A stretch of 64,000 nucleotides of DNA from Clostridia bacterium (GTDB taxonomy: Bacteria; Bacillota; Clostridia; Christensenellales; QALW01). Position numbers and translations under genes: made by a program. A model generated the notes under the pieces. That model was not told where the DNA came from. It saw only the letters and a list, made by a program, of their open reading frames with translations, and searched no databases. Position 1 is the stretch's first letter. Each line of letters opens with the position of its first letter. Positions 43,698 to 52,158 of this stretch are shown piece after piece. The stretch is taken from contig CAAGID010000037.1 in assembly GCA_900769815.1 (NCBI GenBank), positions 1 through 64,000 of the forward strand, read 5' to 3'.

Positions 43698-44963
43698 TTA
43701 GTTTAAGGGCTTTGCATTAGCAAGTAAGTATTTTTCTGCTTCTCCTGACCAAAGACCGTTATTCTCCTTAACGAGTCTTGCAAGGTGAGCAAATAATTCA
43801 TCTGTTTCTCCAAGCTTTTCAAAATCGTCAATAGCCGTTAAGGGCATACTAATCTGATTATAAATAAGCTTTTTACCGCCTTTAATATTGGGTAAGTTAA
43901 GAGTAGTATCAACAACGCAGTCAAGACCGCCAACATGAGTAACCATTGCGGCAGGATTAATTTTACCGCTGTTCATCATTTCAATAGCTTCACGCATATC
44001 ATCAGTATTACCACCGCTTGTTCCAACGATGTGAGTGTAAGAATAATGAACGTTAAAGAAGTTCAATTCAGCCTTAAACTGACTATTGGTGGGACCTGCA
44101 AAGAAGTTAAGGCAGCCGTCAAAGCCTAAAATAGCATCTGCCTGTTCAACAACAGGTCTAACGGGTGCAAAACAAATAACGTCATCGTAACCTGTACCGC
44201 CTGTTAAATCGCGAAGTGCTTTAACGGGGTCAGGAGTCTTTGCTGTATTTACGTAGTGAAGCTCTATACCAAGCTCTTTTGCGTGCTCAACGGTATATAT
44301 GCTTTCAGCTCTTTTAAGGCGGTCGTCATCAATATCGGTTACAACTAAAAGTGAAGGTCTGCGGTCACAGTGAAGTGCATAGTCAATAGCACCTAAGCCC
44401 ATAGGACCAACGGAAGCTAAAAGAGCCATTTTACCGCCCTCAACTATGCCCATATCATGAACGTAGCAACCTGCTTTAGTGTGGTACATAGCGTGGAAGG
44501 TGCCGATTATACAGCTCATAGGCTCTGCAAGTGAACCATAGAAATAAACGTCGGAATGATAAGGTAAAAGGCAATCCATTTTAAGAGTTTCAATGGGAAT
44601 ATTGGCGTACTGTGCATCGCCGCCACCGTAACGGTATGAATAACCAAGTGCCTGCTGTGAGCCTTTGTAGAAATGTGCAGGCTGAACGGCAACACCGTCG
44701 CCTACTTTAAATTTATGGCTCCAATTTTCGCCTACCTCTACAACTCTGCCACAAAATTCGTGGCCAACAATGGTGGGATTGTCTTTAACGTCGTTAGGTA
44801 CGCGTTTATGGTCTTCGCCCTCGATAGATGCTTTATAAGTGCTCATACAAAGAGAGTCTGATACGATTTCAACTCTTACGCCGTCTTTGTCAATTTCGGG
44901 AAGCTCAATTTCTTCTAAACGAAGGTCATTCTTGCCGTGAAGTCTTACTGCTTTAGTTTTCAT
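43698..44963 (-). CDS. Zinc-binding alcohol dehydrogenase, L-sorbose-1-phosphate reductase-like
   Basis: The 421-residue medium-chain dehydrogenase has GHEFCGRVVEVG (about residues 66-77), a glycine-rich cofactor motif GPMGLGAIDYAL (about 180) and the C-terminal substrate region. The length and internal segments (DSLCMSTYKASIEG, AMYHTKAGCYVHDMGI) recall SorE-type reductases, which convert sorbose 1-phosphate to glucitol 6-phosphate. It lies 14 bases after the IMP dehydrogenase gene and before the hexitol-phosphate dehydrogenase gene. Confidence 0.75.
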   Translation of the reverse strand: MKTKAVRLHGKNDLRLEEIELPEIDKDGVRVEIVSDSLCMSTYKASIEGEDHKRVPNDVKDNPTIVGHEFCGRVVEVGENWSHKFKVGDGVAVQPAHFYKGSQQALGYSYRYGGGDAQYANIPIETLKMDCLLPYHSDVYFYGSLAEPMSCIIGTFHAMYHTKAGCYVHDMGIVEGGKMALLASVGPMGLGAIDYALHCDRRPSLLVVTDIDDDRLKRAESIYTVEHAKELGIELHYVNTAKTPDPVKALRDLTGGTGYDDVICFAPVRPVVEQADAILGFDGCLNFFAGPTNSQFKAELNFFNVHYSYTHIVGTSGGNTDDMREAIEMMNSGKINPAAMVTHVGGLDCVVDTTLNLPNIKGGKKLIYNQISMPLTAIDDFEKLGETDELFAHLARLVKENNGLWSGEAEKYLLANAKPLN

Positions 44964-44977
44964 GCTTATCTACTCCT

Positions 44978-46468
44978 TTATTTTGTTTTTAAAACAACGT
45001 CGTGGGCGCCGCCCTCAACGATACTAACTGAGGAAACGAGAGTCAACTTTGCTTTTTCTTGAAGCTCGGGGATAGTAAGTGCACCGCAGTTACACATAGT
45101 GCTTTTAACCTTTGAAAGAGTCTTTCTTACGTTATCCGAAAGAAGACCTGCATAAGGTACGTAGGAGTCAACTCCCTCTTCAAAGGAAAGCTTACCTGCA
45201 CCGCCTAAATCGTATCTCTGCCAATTTCTTGCACGGTTTGAGCCTTCGCCCCAATATTCCTTCATTAAGGTGCCGTTAACGTTAACCTTTGCTGTGGGAC
45301 TTTCTTCAAAGCGGGCAAAATATCTGCCCAGCATTACGAAATCAGCACCCATTGCAAGGGCAAGCGTAATATGATGGTCATGTACGATACCGCCATCTGA
45401 GCAAACGGGAACGTAGATACCTGTTTCTTTATAATATTCGTCTCTTGCCTTGCAAACTTCAATAACTGCAGTTGCCTGACCTCTGCCGATACCCTTTGTT
45501 TCACGGGTAATGCAGATTGAACCACCGCCGATACCAACCTTAATAAAGTCAGCACCACACTCTGCAAGGAAACGGAAGCCTTCGCCGTCAACAACGTTAC
45601 CGGCACCAACTTTAACGGTGTCGCCGTACTTTTCACGGATAAAGTCAATAGCTAACTTCTGCCATTCTGAATAGCCTTCAGAGGAGTCGATACATAAAAC
45701 GTCAGCACCGGCATTAACCAATGCGGGAACACGCTCCTTATAGTCACGGGTATTGATACCTGCGCCTACAATGTAACGCTTCTGAGCATCAAGAATTTCG
45801 TTAGGGTTATTTTTGTGGGTTTCATAGTCCTTGCGGAAAACAAAGTAGCAAAGCTTGCCTTCGTCGTTTACAATGGGAAGAGAGTTTAACTTGTTTTCCC
45901 AAATAATATCGTTTGCTTCTGAAAGTGTTGTACCTTCCTTAGCGGTAATAAGCTTATCTAAAGGAGTCATAAAGCTTTTAACCTTTTCATCCTCCTGCAT
46001 TCTGCTTACACGGTAATCTCTGCCCGTAACGATACCAACAAGCTTACCACTTGCAGTACCGTCATCGGTAATTGCAACTGTTGAATGACCTGTTGCCTCT
46101 TTAAGCGCAAGTACATCTTTTAAGGTTGCCTCAGGGGAAAGGTTAGAATCGCTCTTTACGAAGCCTGCCTTATAGCCTTTTGCACGGGCTACCATTGCAG
46201 CTTCGTCTTCAATGGACTGTGAACCGTATATAAAGGATACACCGCCTTCACGAGCAAGCGCAACGGCAAGTCTGTCACCTGAAACTGACTGCATTATAGC
46301 AGATACCATAGGTATATTCATTTCGATAGCAGGCTTTTCGCCCTTCTTAAATCTTACAAGAGGGGTCTTAAGGCTTACGTTCTGAGGAATGCAAGTGCTG
46401 TCGGAATATCCGGGAACAAGCAAGTATTCATTAAAAGTATGTGAGGGTTCATTAAAGAAGGTTGCCAT
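44978..46468 (-). CDS. guaB: IMP dehydrogenase (Tritrichomonas-type)
   Basis: The 496-residue enzyme converts IMP to XMP with NAD, the first step to GMP. It has an N-terminal barrel part, a CBS pair (about residues 105-225), [17 protein letters not shown] NAD/IMP site residues, the catalytic-cysteine loop [20 protein letters not shown] (about residue 313) and a flap with NWQRYDLGG containing the Arg-Tyr dyad. The sequence is much nearer to the enzyme of the protist Tritrichomonas foetus than to Bacillus GuaB (for example the start [16 protein letters not shown] and the end [15 protein letters not shown]). The catalytic residues are all present. Confidence 0.93.
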   Translation of the reverse strand: MATFFNEPSHTFNEYLLVPGYSDSTCIPQNVSLKTPLVRFKKGEKPAIEMNIPMVSAIMQSVSGDRLAVALAREGGVSFIYGSQSIEDEAAMVARAKGYKAGFVKSDSNLSPEATLKDVLALKEATGHSTVAITDDGTASGKLVGIVTGRDYRVSRMQEDEKVKSFMTPLDKLITAKEGTTLSEANDIIWENKLNSLPIVNDEGKLCYFVFRKDYETHKNNPNEILDAQKRYIVGAGINTRDYKERVPALVNAGADVLCIDSSEGYSEWQKLAIDFIREKYGDTVKVGAGNVVDGEGFRFLAECGADFIKVGIGGGSICITRETKGIGRGQATAVIEVCKARDEYYKETGIYVPVCSDGGIVHDHHITLALAMGADFVMLGRYFARFEESPTAKVNVNGTLMKEYWGEGSNRARNWQRYDLGGAGKLSFEEGVDSYVPYAGLLSDNVRKTLSKVKSTMCNCGALTIPELQEKAKLTLVSSVSIVEGGAHDVVLKTK

Positions 46469-46512
46469 AAATTTATCTCCTTTTAAAAAATGTATTGTGT
46501 TATATGATAAAC

Positions 46513-46547
46513 GCCTTTAGTAATTTTGTAAAGTAAAAACTAAAGGC
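46513..46547 (-). terminator. Hairpin between glyA and the IMP dehydrogenase gene
   Basis: GCCTTTAGT pairs perfectly with ACTAAAGGC around a 17-base loop. The T tract on the minus strand is weak, so it may terminate only in part. Confidence 0.5.
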
Positions 46548-46555
46548 ATTTTATA

Positions 46556-47797
46556 TTAATTTTCTTTGTATATAGGGAATTTTTTGCAGAGCTCAATAAC
46601 TTCAGCAGTAACTGCTTCCTTGCTGCCTTCAAAATCAACTGCAATAAGTTTGAGCCAATGAGCAATTTTCTTCATTTCCTCTTCCTTAAATCCACGGCTT
46701 GTAACGGCAGGCGTACCAATACGGATACCGCTTGTGATGAAGGGACTCTGGGGATCGGCAGGGATAGCGTTTTTGTTTGCTGTAATATGAACTTCGTCAA
46801 GCATTTTTTCGTATTCTTTACCTGTTAAATTAAAGTTGCGAAGGTCAATAAGCATAAGATGATTATCAGTACCGTCAGAAACAAGGTTAAAGCCTTCCTC
46901 CTTAAGTGCTGAAGCAAGTGCCTGTGCGTTTTTAGCAATCTGAACCTGATATTCTTTAAATTCGGGTGTAAGTGCTTCGCCCAATGCAACTGCTTTTGCG
47001 GCAATAATGTGCATAAGAGGACCGCCCTGTGTGCCAGGGAAGATAGCCTTATCAATCTGCTTGGCAAGCTCTTCCACGCAAAGAATCATACCGCCACGGG
47101 GACCGCGAAGTGTTTTGTGGGTTGTTGTTGTAACAACGTGTGCATAAGGAACGGGGCTTTCATGAACACCTGCGGCAACAAGACCTGCGATGTGTGCCAT
47201 ATCAACCATAAAATATGCGTTAACCTTGTCGGCAATTTCACGGAAGCGTTTGAAATCAATTTTTCTTGGGTATGCCGAAGCACCTGCAAGGATAAGCTTG
47301 GGTTTGTGTTCAAGGGCAAGCTTTTCAACTAAATCGTAATCAATGGTCTGTGTCTCTTCGTCAACACCGTAGGGCACGATGTTAAAATATTTACCTGAAA
47401 TGTTTACAGGAGAGCCGTGTGAAAGGTGTCCGCCTTCTGCAAGGGACATTGAAAGAACGGTATCGCCGGGGTTTAAAAGTGCAAAGAATACTGCAAGGTT
47501 TGCACTAGCACCTGAATGGGGCTGCACGTTTGCGTGCTCAGCACCGAAAAGCTTTTTTGCACGCTCTCTTGCTATTTCTTCAACCTCGTCAACGTACTGG
47601 CATCCGCCGTAATAACGCTTTGACGGATAGCCCTCGGCATACTTGTTGGTAAGGGGAGTGCCTGCTGCTAAAAGAACTGCCTTTGAAACAACGTTTTCTG
47701 AAGCGATAAGCTCAATATTGTGCTGTTGGCGGTTAAATTCTCTTTGGCAAGAAGCAAAAACCTCTGCATCATAATTTTTCAGCTCGTCGTAAAACAT
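46556..47797 (-). CDS. glyA: Serine hydroxymethyltransferase
   Basis: The 413-residue PLP enzyme makes glycine and methylene-tetrahydrofolate from serine. It has [56 protein letters not shown] and the PLP lysine in [18 protein letters not shown] (about residue 225). It is typical in length and in all active-site motifs. Confidence 0.98.
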   Translation of the reverse strand: MFYDELKNYDAEVFASCQREFNRQQHNIELIASENVVSKAVLLAAGTPLTNKYAEGYPSKRYYGGCQYVDEVEEIARERAKKLFGAEHANVQPHSGASANLAVFFALLNPGDTVLSMSLAEGGHLSHGSPVNISGKYFNIVPYGVDEETQTIDYDLVEKLALEHKPKLILAGASAYPRKIDFKRFREIADKVNAYFMVDMAHIAGLVAAGVHESPVPYAHVVTTTTHKTLRGPRGGMILCVEELAKQIDKAIFPGTQGGPLMHIIAAKAVALGEALTPEFKEYQVQIAKNAQALASALKEEGFNLVSDGTDNHLMLIDLRNFNLTGKEYEKMLDEVHITANKNAIPADPQSPFITSGIRIGTPAVTSRGFKEEEMKKIAHWLKLIAVDFEGSKEAVTAEVIELCKKFPIYKEN

Positions 47798-47836
47798 TTT
47801 ATGTACCTCACTTTATTAAATAAGGATATTATACAT

Positions 47837-47866
47837 ATTATAGCATATTTTAGGTACTTTTGGCAA
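47837..47866 (-). promoter_or_regulatory. Promoter of glyA
   Basis: On the minus strand TTGCCA (47861-47866) and TATAAT (47837-47842) are 18 bases apart, about 40 bases ahead of the glyA start. Confidence 0.6.
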
Positions 47867-47883
47867 CGGAATTTTGATATTGA

Positions 47884-48627
47884 TTATACGTATTTTTCTA
47901 AATTAACGTAAAGTCTGCCTTTTTTAGACGTACCGCCTTTTGAAACAAAAATAAACCTGCCCAATCCACGTACGGATATTATGTCATTTTCCTTAGGCGT
48001 GTGGCTGATATTTTCAATGAGCTTGCCGTTAACAAAGACTTTTTGTGAGGAAAAAATTTCAACAACCTGGCTTCGTGAGAGATTATATATTCCTGCAATG
48101 AGGCAGTCAAGTCGCAGGGAAGATACGGAAATAGAAATACTTTCGGTCTTATATAATTGACCATCAGGAATATCTGTTACAATTTGGGCGTTAATTACCG
48201 TATGCTTTACGCGGGAAAGATTTTCGCAGATGTAATCTGCAATTTTCTCCATTACAAAAATATAGGCGACGTTGTCTTTTACTATTATATCGCCTAAAAG
48301 CTTACGCTCAATACCTAAATTCATAAGCGCACCTAAAAAGTCACGGTGAGTTAGTTCATCAGCAAATTTTTTCAGTTTTGGCTGTAGTTTAAGTATGGAA
48401 ATAGGGAAGTCATCTTCGTATCCAAGCTCATCGGGATTGCCAAAACGGGCGATAACTCGTTCACAGTCTGAGGCCCCGCCAAATAGTGTAAAAGCACAAA
48501 CTTCACGCTCGATACTTTTTAAAGCATTTTGCTCGTCAAGACTTAAAAACTCAGTAAAAGTAAATCTTGAATTTTTATCTGATTTTTCCGAAAGGTCTTT
48601 TAACCTGTTTATAAATACGTTATCCAT
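47884..48627 (-). CDS. YlmH-like S4-domain RNA-binding protein
   Basis: The 247-residue protein has an N-terminal YlmH-type domain (FTEFLSLDEQNALKS... FFGGASDCERVIARFGNPDELG-like segments, with ISILKLQPK and LTHRDFLGALMNLGIERKLLGDI) and a C-terminal S4 domain (RLDCLIAGIYNLSRSQVVEIFSSQKVFVNGK, about residues 172-205). YlmH binds stalled 50S subunits with peptidyl-tRNA. In many Firmicutes it sits in the division/divIVA cluster; here it overlaps a phosphopantetheinyl transferase gene by one base instead. Confidence 0.92.
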   Translation of the reverse strand: MDNVFINRLKDLSEKSDKNSRFTFTEFLSLDEQNALKSIEREVCAFTLFGGASDCERVIARFGNPDELGYEDDFPISILKLQPKLKKFADELTHRDFLGALMNLGIERKLLGDIIVKDNVAYIFVMEKIADYICENLSRVKHTVINAQIVTDIPDGQLYKTESISISVSSLRLDCLIAGIYNLSRSQVVEIFSSQKVFVNGKLIENISHTPKENDIISVRGLGRFIFVSKGGTSKKGRLYVNLEKYV

Positions 48628-49070
48628 TACTTATACACTATGGCTATTTGACAGCCGTTTTCCTCAAAGGTCAAAATATTACAGTTTTCAATATAAATTT
48701 CATTGTTCCTTATAACGTTCAGTTTCTTTATGCCTTTTAAGCCTTCGCCGGTTAACTTTAAATAGGCTTCCTTAACTGTCCATATCTTAAAAAAATCAGC
48801 ATCGCATTTTATAAAAACCTGCTCGTCTTTGGTAAAATAGCGGGTAATAAGACGGGGGTTAAAAGGCTTTATTACTTCAATATCAACGCCTATATCACCA
48901 TTATGTATGCCTACAAGCACGAACTCCCCTGAGTGACTGATGCTTATGGGGAAAACTTCCGTATATGGCTTACCGTTATCCAAATATAAGACAGGGCAGT
49001 TTAATTGCTCTTTTATAATTTCCTTGGCGCGTTTTGATGGGCAAGGGGATTTTTCAATAAAATACTTCAT
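48627..49070 (-). CDS. 4'-phosphopantetheinyl transferase (Sfp-like, short)
   Basis: The 147-residue protein keeps the core motifs of the family: ISISHSGEFVLVG, IGVDIEVIKPF (metal-binding Asp and Glu) and FFKIWTVKEAYLKLTGEGL. It would load phosphopantetheine onto a carrier protein. At about 150 residues it is shorter than Sfp (about 220), lacking part of the N-terminal half, so substrate preference cannot be stated. The start has CAGGTG. Confidence 0.88.
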   Translation of the reverse strand: MKYFIEKSPCPSKRAKEIIKEQLNCPVLYLDNGKPYTEVFPISISHSGEFVLVGIHNGDIGVDIEVIKPFNPRLITRYFTKDEQVFIKCDADFFKIWTVKEAYLKLTGEGLKGIKKLNVIRNNEIYIENCNILTFEENGCQIAIVYK

Positions 49071-49232
49071 TTAATCACCTGTAAATATAGTACAATATTT
49101 GGGCGGAAAAGTCAATACGGACAAACATCTTAAAATTTTAATAAAAGAAGGCGTAGAAACTTAAAATAATTAAGGAATTTAAATTTTTATAGTGATAAAA
49201 TATAGCAGGTAAGTATATCAGAGGTGTTTTTA

Positions 49233-49274
49233 TGAAGCAGGCTTGCGTACCGATAATTGAAAAAAGGATATGAC
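49233..49274 (+). other. Short 13-codon frame with ribosome site
   Basis: AGAGGTG followed by ATG opens MKQACVPIIEKRI and stops at once. It is a possible leader peptide or the decayed start of a gene. The rest of the 49071-49359 gap shows nothing else that I can support. Confidence 0.2.
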
Positions 49275-49359
49275 CGAGACAATGAAAGCGCTTCGTATAT
49301 GGGACAAATAATGTTGATTTTTGCAGTGATGTAATATACAAAGAAAGTGAGGAATTTTT

Positions 49360-50358
49360 ATGATAGCTGCAATTGATTATTCAAGAAAAAAATTAAGAGA
49401 GACTATACCGCAGATGGCATTTAACGGCGGAGACCTTATTGCCTGGCAGAAGGAGGCAAGGGCAAAGCTGAGAGAACTTATCGGTATGGATAAATATGTT
49501 AAGGTTGCACCGGAATTTGAGATTGATTTCGATACGGAAATTGAAAATGCCCGTGAAATCCGCTTCACCTTTTTAAGTGAAGAAGGCTACCGCGTACCCT
49601 GCCATCTCTTCATTCCTTTCGGAGTTGAAAAACCCCCTGTTATGATCGGTCTTCAGGGACACTCAAAGGGTATGCACGTATCAATGCGTCGTACAAGATA
49701 TGAGGGAGAAGAACCTTTGCTTGAAGGCGACAGAGATTTTTGCGTACGTGCAATAAAAGAAGGCTATGCAGCCGTTGCTTTGGAACAGAGAAACTTTGGC
49801 GAGTGCGGTGGAAGACCTGTTGGTCCTGACTGTACTGAATCTGCTCTCGTAGGAATGTTGGCAGGCAGAACAACCGTAGGCGAACGCGTTTGGGACGTTA
49901 TGTGTCTTATCGACGTTCTTGAAAGTGAATTTTCTGAACTTGTTGACGTAAATAATATTTGTTGTATGGGTAACTCAGGCGGAGGTACTGCAACTGCTTA
50001 TATTGCCGCACTTGAAGACAGAATTAAGCTTGCTATGCCCTCTGCTGCAATGTGCACTTATAGGGATTCTATCGGTGCAGTGTTCCATTGCCCCTGTAAC
50101 TACGTACCTCATATTGCTGAGTATTTTGATATGGGTGACCTTATGGCGATGGCATATCCCAAATACTTTATTCAGGTTAACGGTAAAGATGACCGTATTT
50201 TCCCTCTCTTTGGTGCAAAAGAAGTTTTCGAAAAAGGCAGACTTGCCTACGAAAGTATGAATGCTGCTGACAGATGCGTTCACGTAATAGGTGACGGCGG
50301 ACATAGATTCTATGCAGATGATTCTTGGCCCCACGTTCATAAATTTATGGGAATTTAA
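49360..50358 (+). CDS. Alpha/beta hydrolase (acetyl-xylan-esterase-like)
   Basis: The 332-residue serine hydrolase has the nucleophile elbow GNSGGG (Ser at about residue 207), an acidic residue in NGKDDRIFPLFG (about 277) and the catalytic His in GDGGHRFYAD (about 318). The N-terminal part is a helical cap. The sequence recalls the abhydrolase_7/dienelactone-like groups used on acylated sugars. No signal peptide is present, so it is cytosolic. A terminator follows. Confidence 0.85.
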   Translation: MIAAIDYSRKKLRETIPQMAFNGGDLIAWQKEARAKLRELIGMDKYVKVAPEFEIDFDTEIENAREIRFTFLSEEGYRVPCHLFIPFGVEKPPVMIGLQGHSKGMHVSMRRTRYEGEEPLLEGDRDFCVRAIKEGYAAVALEQRNFGECGGRPVGPDCTESALVGMLAGRTTVGERVWDVMCLIDVLESEFSELVDVNNICCMGNSGGGTATAYIAALEDRIKLAMPSAAMCTYRDSIGAVFHCPCNYVPHIAEYFDMGDLMAMAYPKYFIQVNGKDDRIFPLFGAKEVFEKGRLAYESMNAADRCVHVIGDGGHRFYADDSWPHVHKFMGI

Positions 50359-50366
50359 TAAAAAGT

Positions 50367-50399
50367 GAAAGCCATCTTCACAGGTGGCTTTCTTTTTTT
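50367..50399 (+). terminator. Terminator of the hydrolase gene
   Basis: GAAAGCCA pairs with TGGCTTTC around a 10-base loop, followed by T7. Confidence 0.9.
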
Positions 50400-50471
50400 G
50401 CTACAATCAACAACATACAAAAAGTTTTTCTGCTTTTTTGTGGAATTCAAATTGTTTTTTTGTGGTTTCTG

Positions 50472-50500
50472 TTGACATTGTAATGGAAATGTTGTATTAT
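50472..50500 (+). promoter_or_regulatory. Promoter of the iron alcohol dehydrogenase gene
   Basis: TTGACA (50472-50477) and TATTAT (50495-50500) are 17 bases apart, 33 bases before the start codon. Confidence 0.8.
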
Positions 50501-50532
50501 ATTAAAAAATACACTTGGGAGAGTATAAAAAA

Positions 50533-51678
50533 ATGAAAAAGTTTGAAGTTATGACCGACATATACTTCGGTGAAGCAGCTCTTGAACGTTTAAGCAAACT
50601 TGAATACAAAAAAGCCTTTATATTTGCTGACCCTTTTGTTGTTGAAAGCGGACTTATTCGTCACATTACCCGTCCCCTTGACAGAGGCGATATACAGTAT
50701 GAGCTTTATACCGATATTTGTGCAGATCCTACCACTGAAAAGGTAACTAAAGGTATTGCGGCAATGGTAAAGGCTAATCCGGAGTGTATTATCGCTGTTG
50801 GCGGCGGAAGTGCTATGGATTTAGCAAAGGCAGTTCGTAAAATTGCTAATCAGATGGATAAAAATATAAATCCTTATCTTATTGCTATTCCTACAACAAG
50901 CGGTACGGGCAGTGAAGTAACTTCATATTCAGTTATAACCGATTCTGAAACCCATTCAAAGATTCCTCTTGCTTCAGCTGATATGACTCCCGATGAAGCA
51001 ATTCTTGACGAAGTTTTAGTTAAAAGTGTGCCTGCAGGCGTAACCGCTGATACAGGTATGGACGTTTTAACACATGCTATCGAAGCATACGTAAGTATAA
51101 ATAATAATGAGTTTTCAGGTGCTTTGGCAGAAAAATCAATAGAAATCTGCGGTCAGTTCCTCTATCGCTCATATCTTGACAGTAACGATTCCCACGCACG
51201 CAGAAAGATGCACATTGCTTCCTGCTTAGCAGGTCTTGCATTCAACAGTGCTTCTTTAGGTCTTAACCACGGTATGGCTCATCAGCTTGGTGCAGTTTTC
51301 CATATTCCTCATGGCAGAGCAAACGCAATGCTTCTTCCTTGGATTATTGAGTATAATTCAAATATAGATATTGGCTCACGCAGCCGTCAGGTATATGAGC
51401 CTCACGTAAGAAAATATTGTAACATTGCAATGAGTTTGGGTCTTCACGGTTCTAATGAAATTATGACCATTCACTCACTTGCAAACTATATGCGTTTTAT
51501 GTGCGATGAAATGAAGATACCTATGCATTTAAGCGAAGTTCTTTCAATCTCAAAGGAAGAATACGAAAGCAAAATTCCTGAAATGGCAGATGCTGCTTTG
51601 GTTGACGGTTGTACCGCAACTAACCCCCGTATTCCTACCAAGGACGAGGTTATCGCAATTTATAAAAAGCTTTGGTAA
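50533..51678 (+). CDS. Iron-containing alcohol dehydrogenase
   Basis: The ATG at 50533 follows GGGAGAG; a TTG six codons upstream overlaps it. The 381-residue protein has the nucleotide-binding loop AVGGGSAMDLAKA (about residues 89-101), TTSGTGSEVT, DTGMDVLTHAIEAY (metal ligands Asp and His) and GLNHGMAHQLGAVFHIPHGRANA (metal ligands). It reduces or oxidises an alcohol/aldehyde with NAD(P). The closest remembered types are propanediol/butanol dehydrogenases. The DUF896 gene follows 6 bases later. Confidence 0.93.
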   Translation: MKKFEVMTDIYFGEAALERLSKLEYKKAFIFADPFVVESGLIRHITRPLDRGDIQYELYTDICADPTTEKVTKGIAAMVKANPECIIAVGGGSAMDLAKAVRKIANQMDKNINPYLIAIPTTSGTGSEVTSYSVITDSETHSKIPLASADMTPDEAILDEVLVKSVPAGVTADTGMDVLTHAIEAYVSINNNEFSGALAEKSIEICGQFLYRSYLDSNDSHARRKMHIASCLAGLAFNSASLGLNHGMAHQLGAVFHIPHGRANAMLLPWIIEYNSNIDIGSRSRQVYEPHVRKYCNIAMSLGLHGSNEIMTIHSLANYMRFMCDEMKIPMHLSEVLSISKEEYESKIPEMADAALVDGCTATNPRIPTKDEVIAIYKKLW

Positions 51679-51684
51679 TAAAAT

Positions 51685-51900
51685 ATGGATCAGAAAAAAA
51701 TTGACAGAATAAATTATTTGGCAAAAAAGGCAAAAACGGAAGGGTTAACTGAAGAAGAAACAAGGGAACGTGAACAGTTACGCAACGAATACCGTGCATC
51801 CTTTATGGCAGGCCTTTCGGGTATTTTAGATAATACCGTTATTCAGTATCCTGACGGTAGTAAGGTTCCTGTTAAGAAGAAGCCTGACGCCAAAGCTTGA
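51685..51900 (+). CDS. DUF896 (YnzC family) small protein
   Basis: The 71-residue protein matches the YnzC family: IDRINYLAKKAKTEGLTEEETREREQLRNEYRASF, a helical pair. The family is common in Firmicutes and is linked to the SOS operon in Bacillus, but its function is unknown. It begins 6 bases after the alcohol dehydrogenase stop. Confidence 0.93.
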   Translation: MDQKKIDRINYLAKKAKTEGLTEEETREREQLRNEYRASFMAGLSGILDNTVIQYPDGSKVPVKKKPDAKA

Positions 51901-51917
51901 TAATTCCTTGCAACCAT

Positions 51918-51947
51918 AACTCCCCAAGCAAATTGGGGAGTTTTTAC
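51918..51947. terminator. Terminator below the DUF896 gene
   Basis: AACTCCCCAA pairs perfectly with TTGGGGAGTT around GCAAA, followed by TTT. It also faces the small minus-strand gene. Confidence 0.9.
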
Positions 51948-52024
51948 GTCAAAATCATAATTCCAAAACAAGCAATGGCTAAAAGGGAGCAGATAAGCAG
52001 AAAATAATTTCGGTCGCTTTTCAT
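51944..52024 (-). CDS. Possible 26-residue membrane peptide
   Basis: The ATG at 52024 follows AAGGATG at 7 bases and gives MKSDRNYFLLICSLLAIACF..., a charged start and one membrane helix of about 18 residues. Small single-helix peptides of this kind are common and easily missed. No homologue is recognised. Confidence 0.5.
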   Translation of the reverse strand: MKSDRNYFLLICSLLAIACFGIMILT

Positions 52025-52096
52025 AAAATCACATCCTTTTAACTTATTTTGCACAAAAAATTTATGGATATGTGCAAAAGAAATAAAAGAATAGAG

Positions 52097-52125
52097 TTGA
52101 ATTTTTATTGATTCTTTGATATAAT
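52097..52125 (+). promoter_or_regulatory. Promoter of the PBP1A gene
   Basis: TTGAAT (52097-52102) and TATAAT (52120-52125) are 17 bases apart, 34 bases before the ATG. Confidence 0.8.
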
Positions 52126-52158
52126 ATAAAAACAAATATGATTATAAGGGGGGATTTA

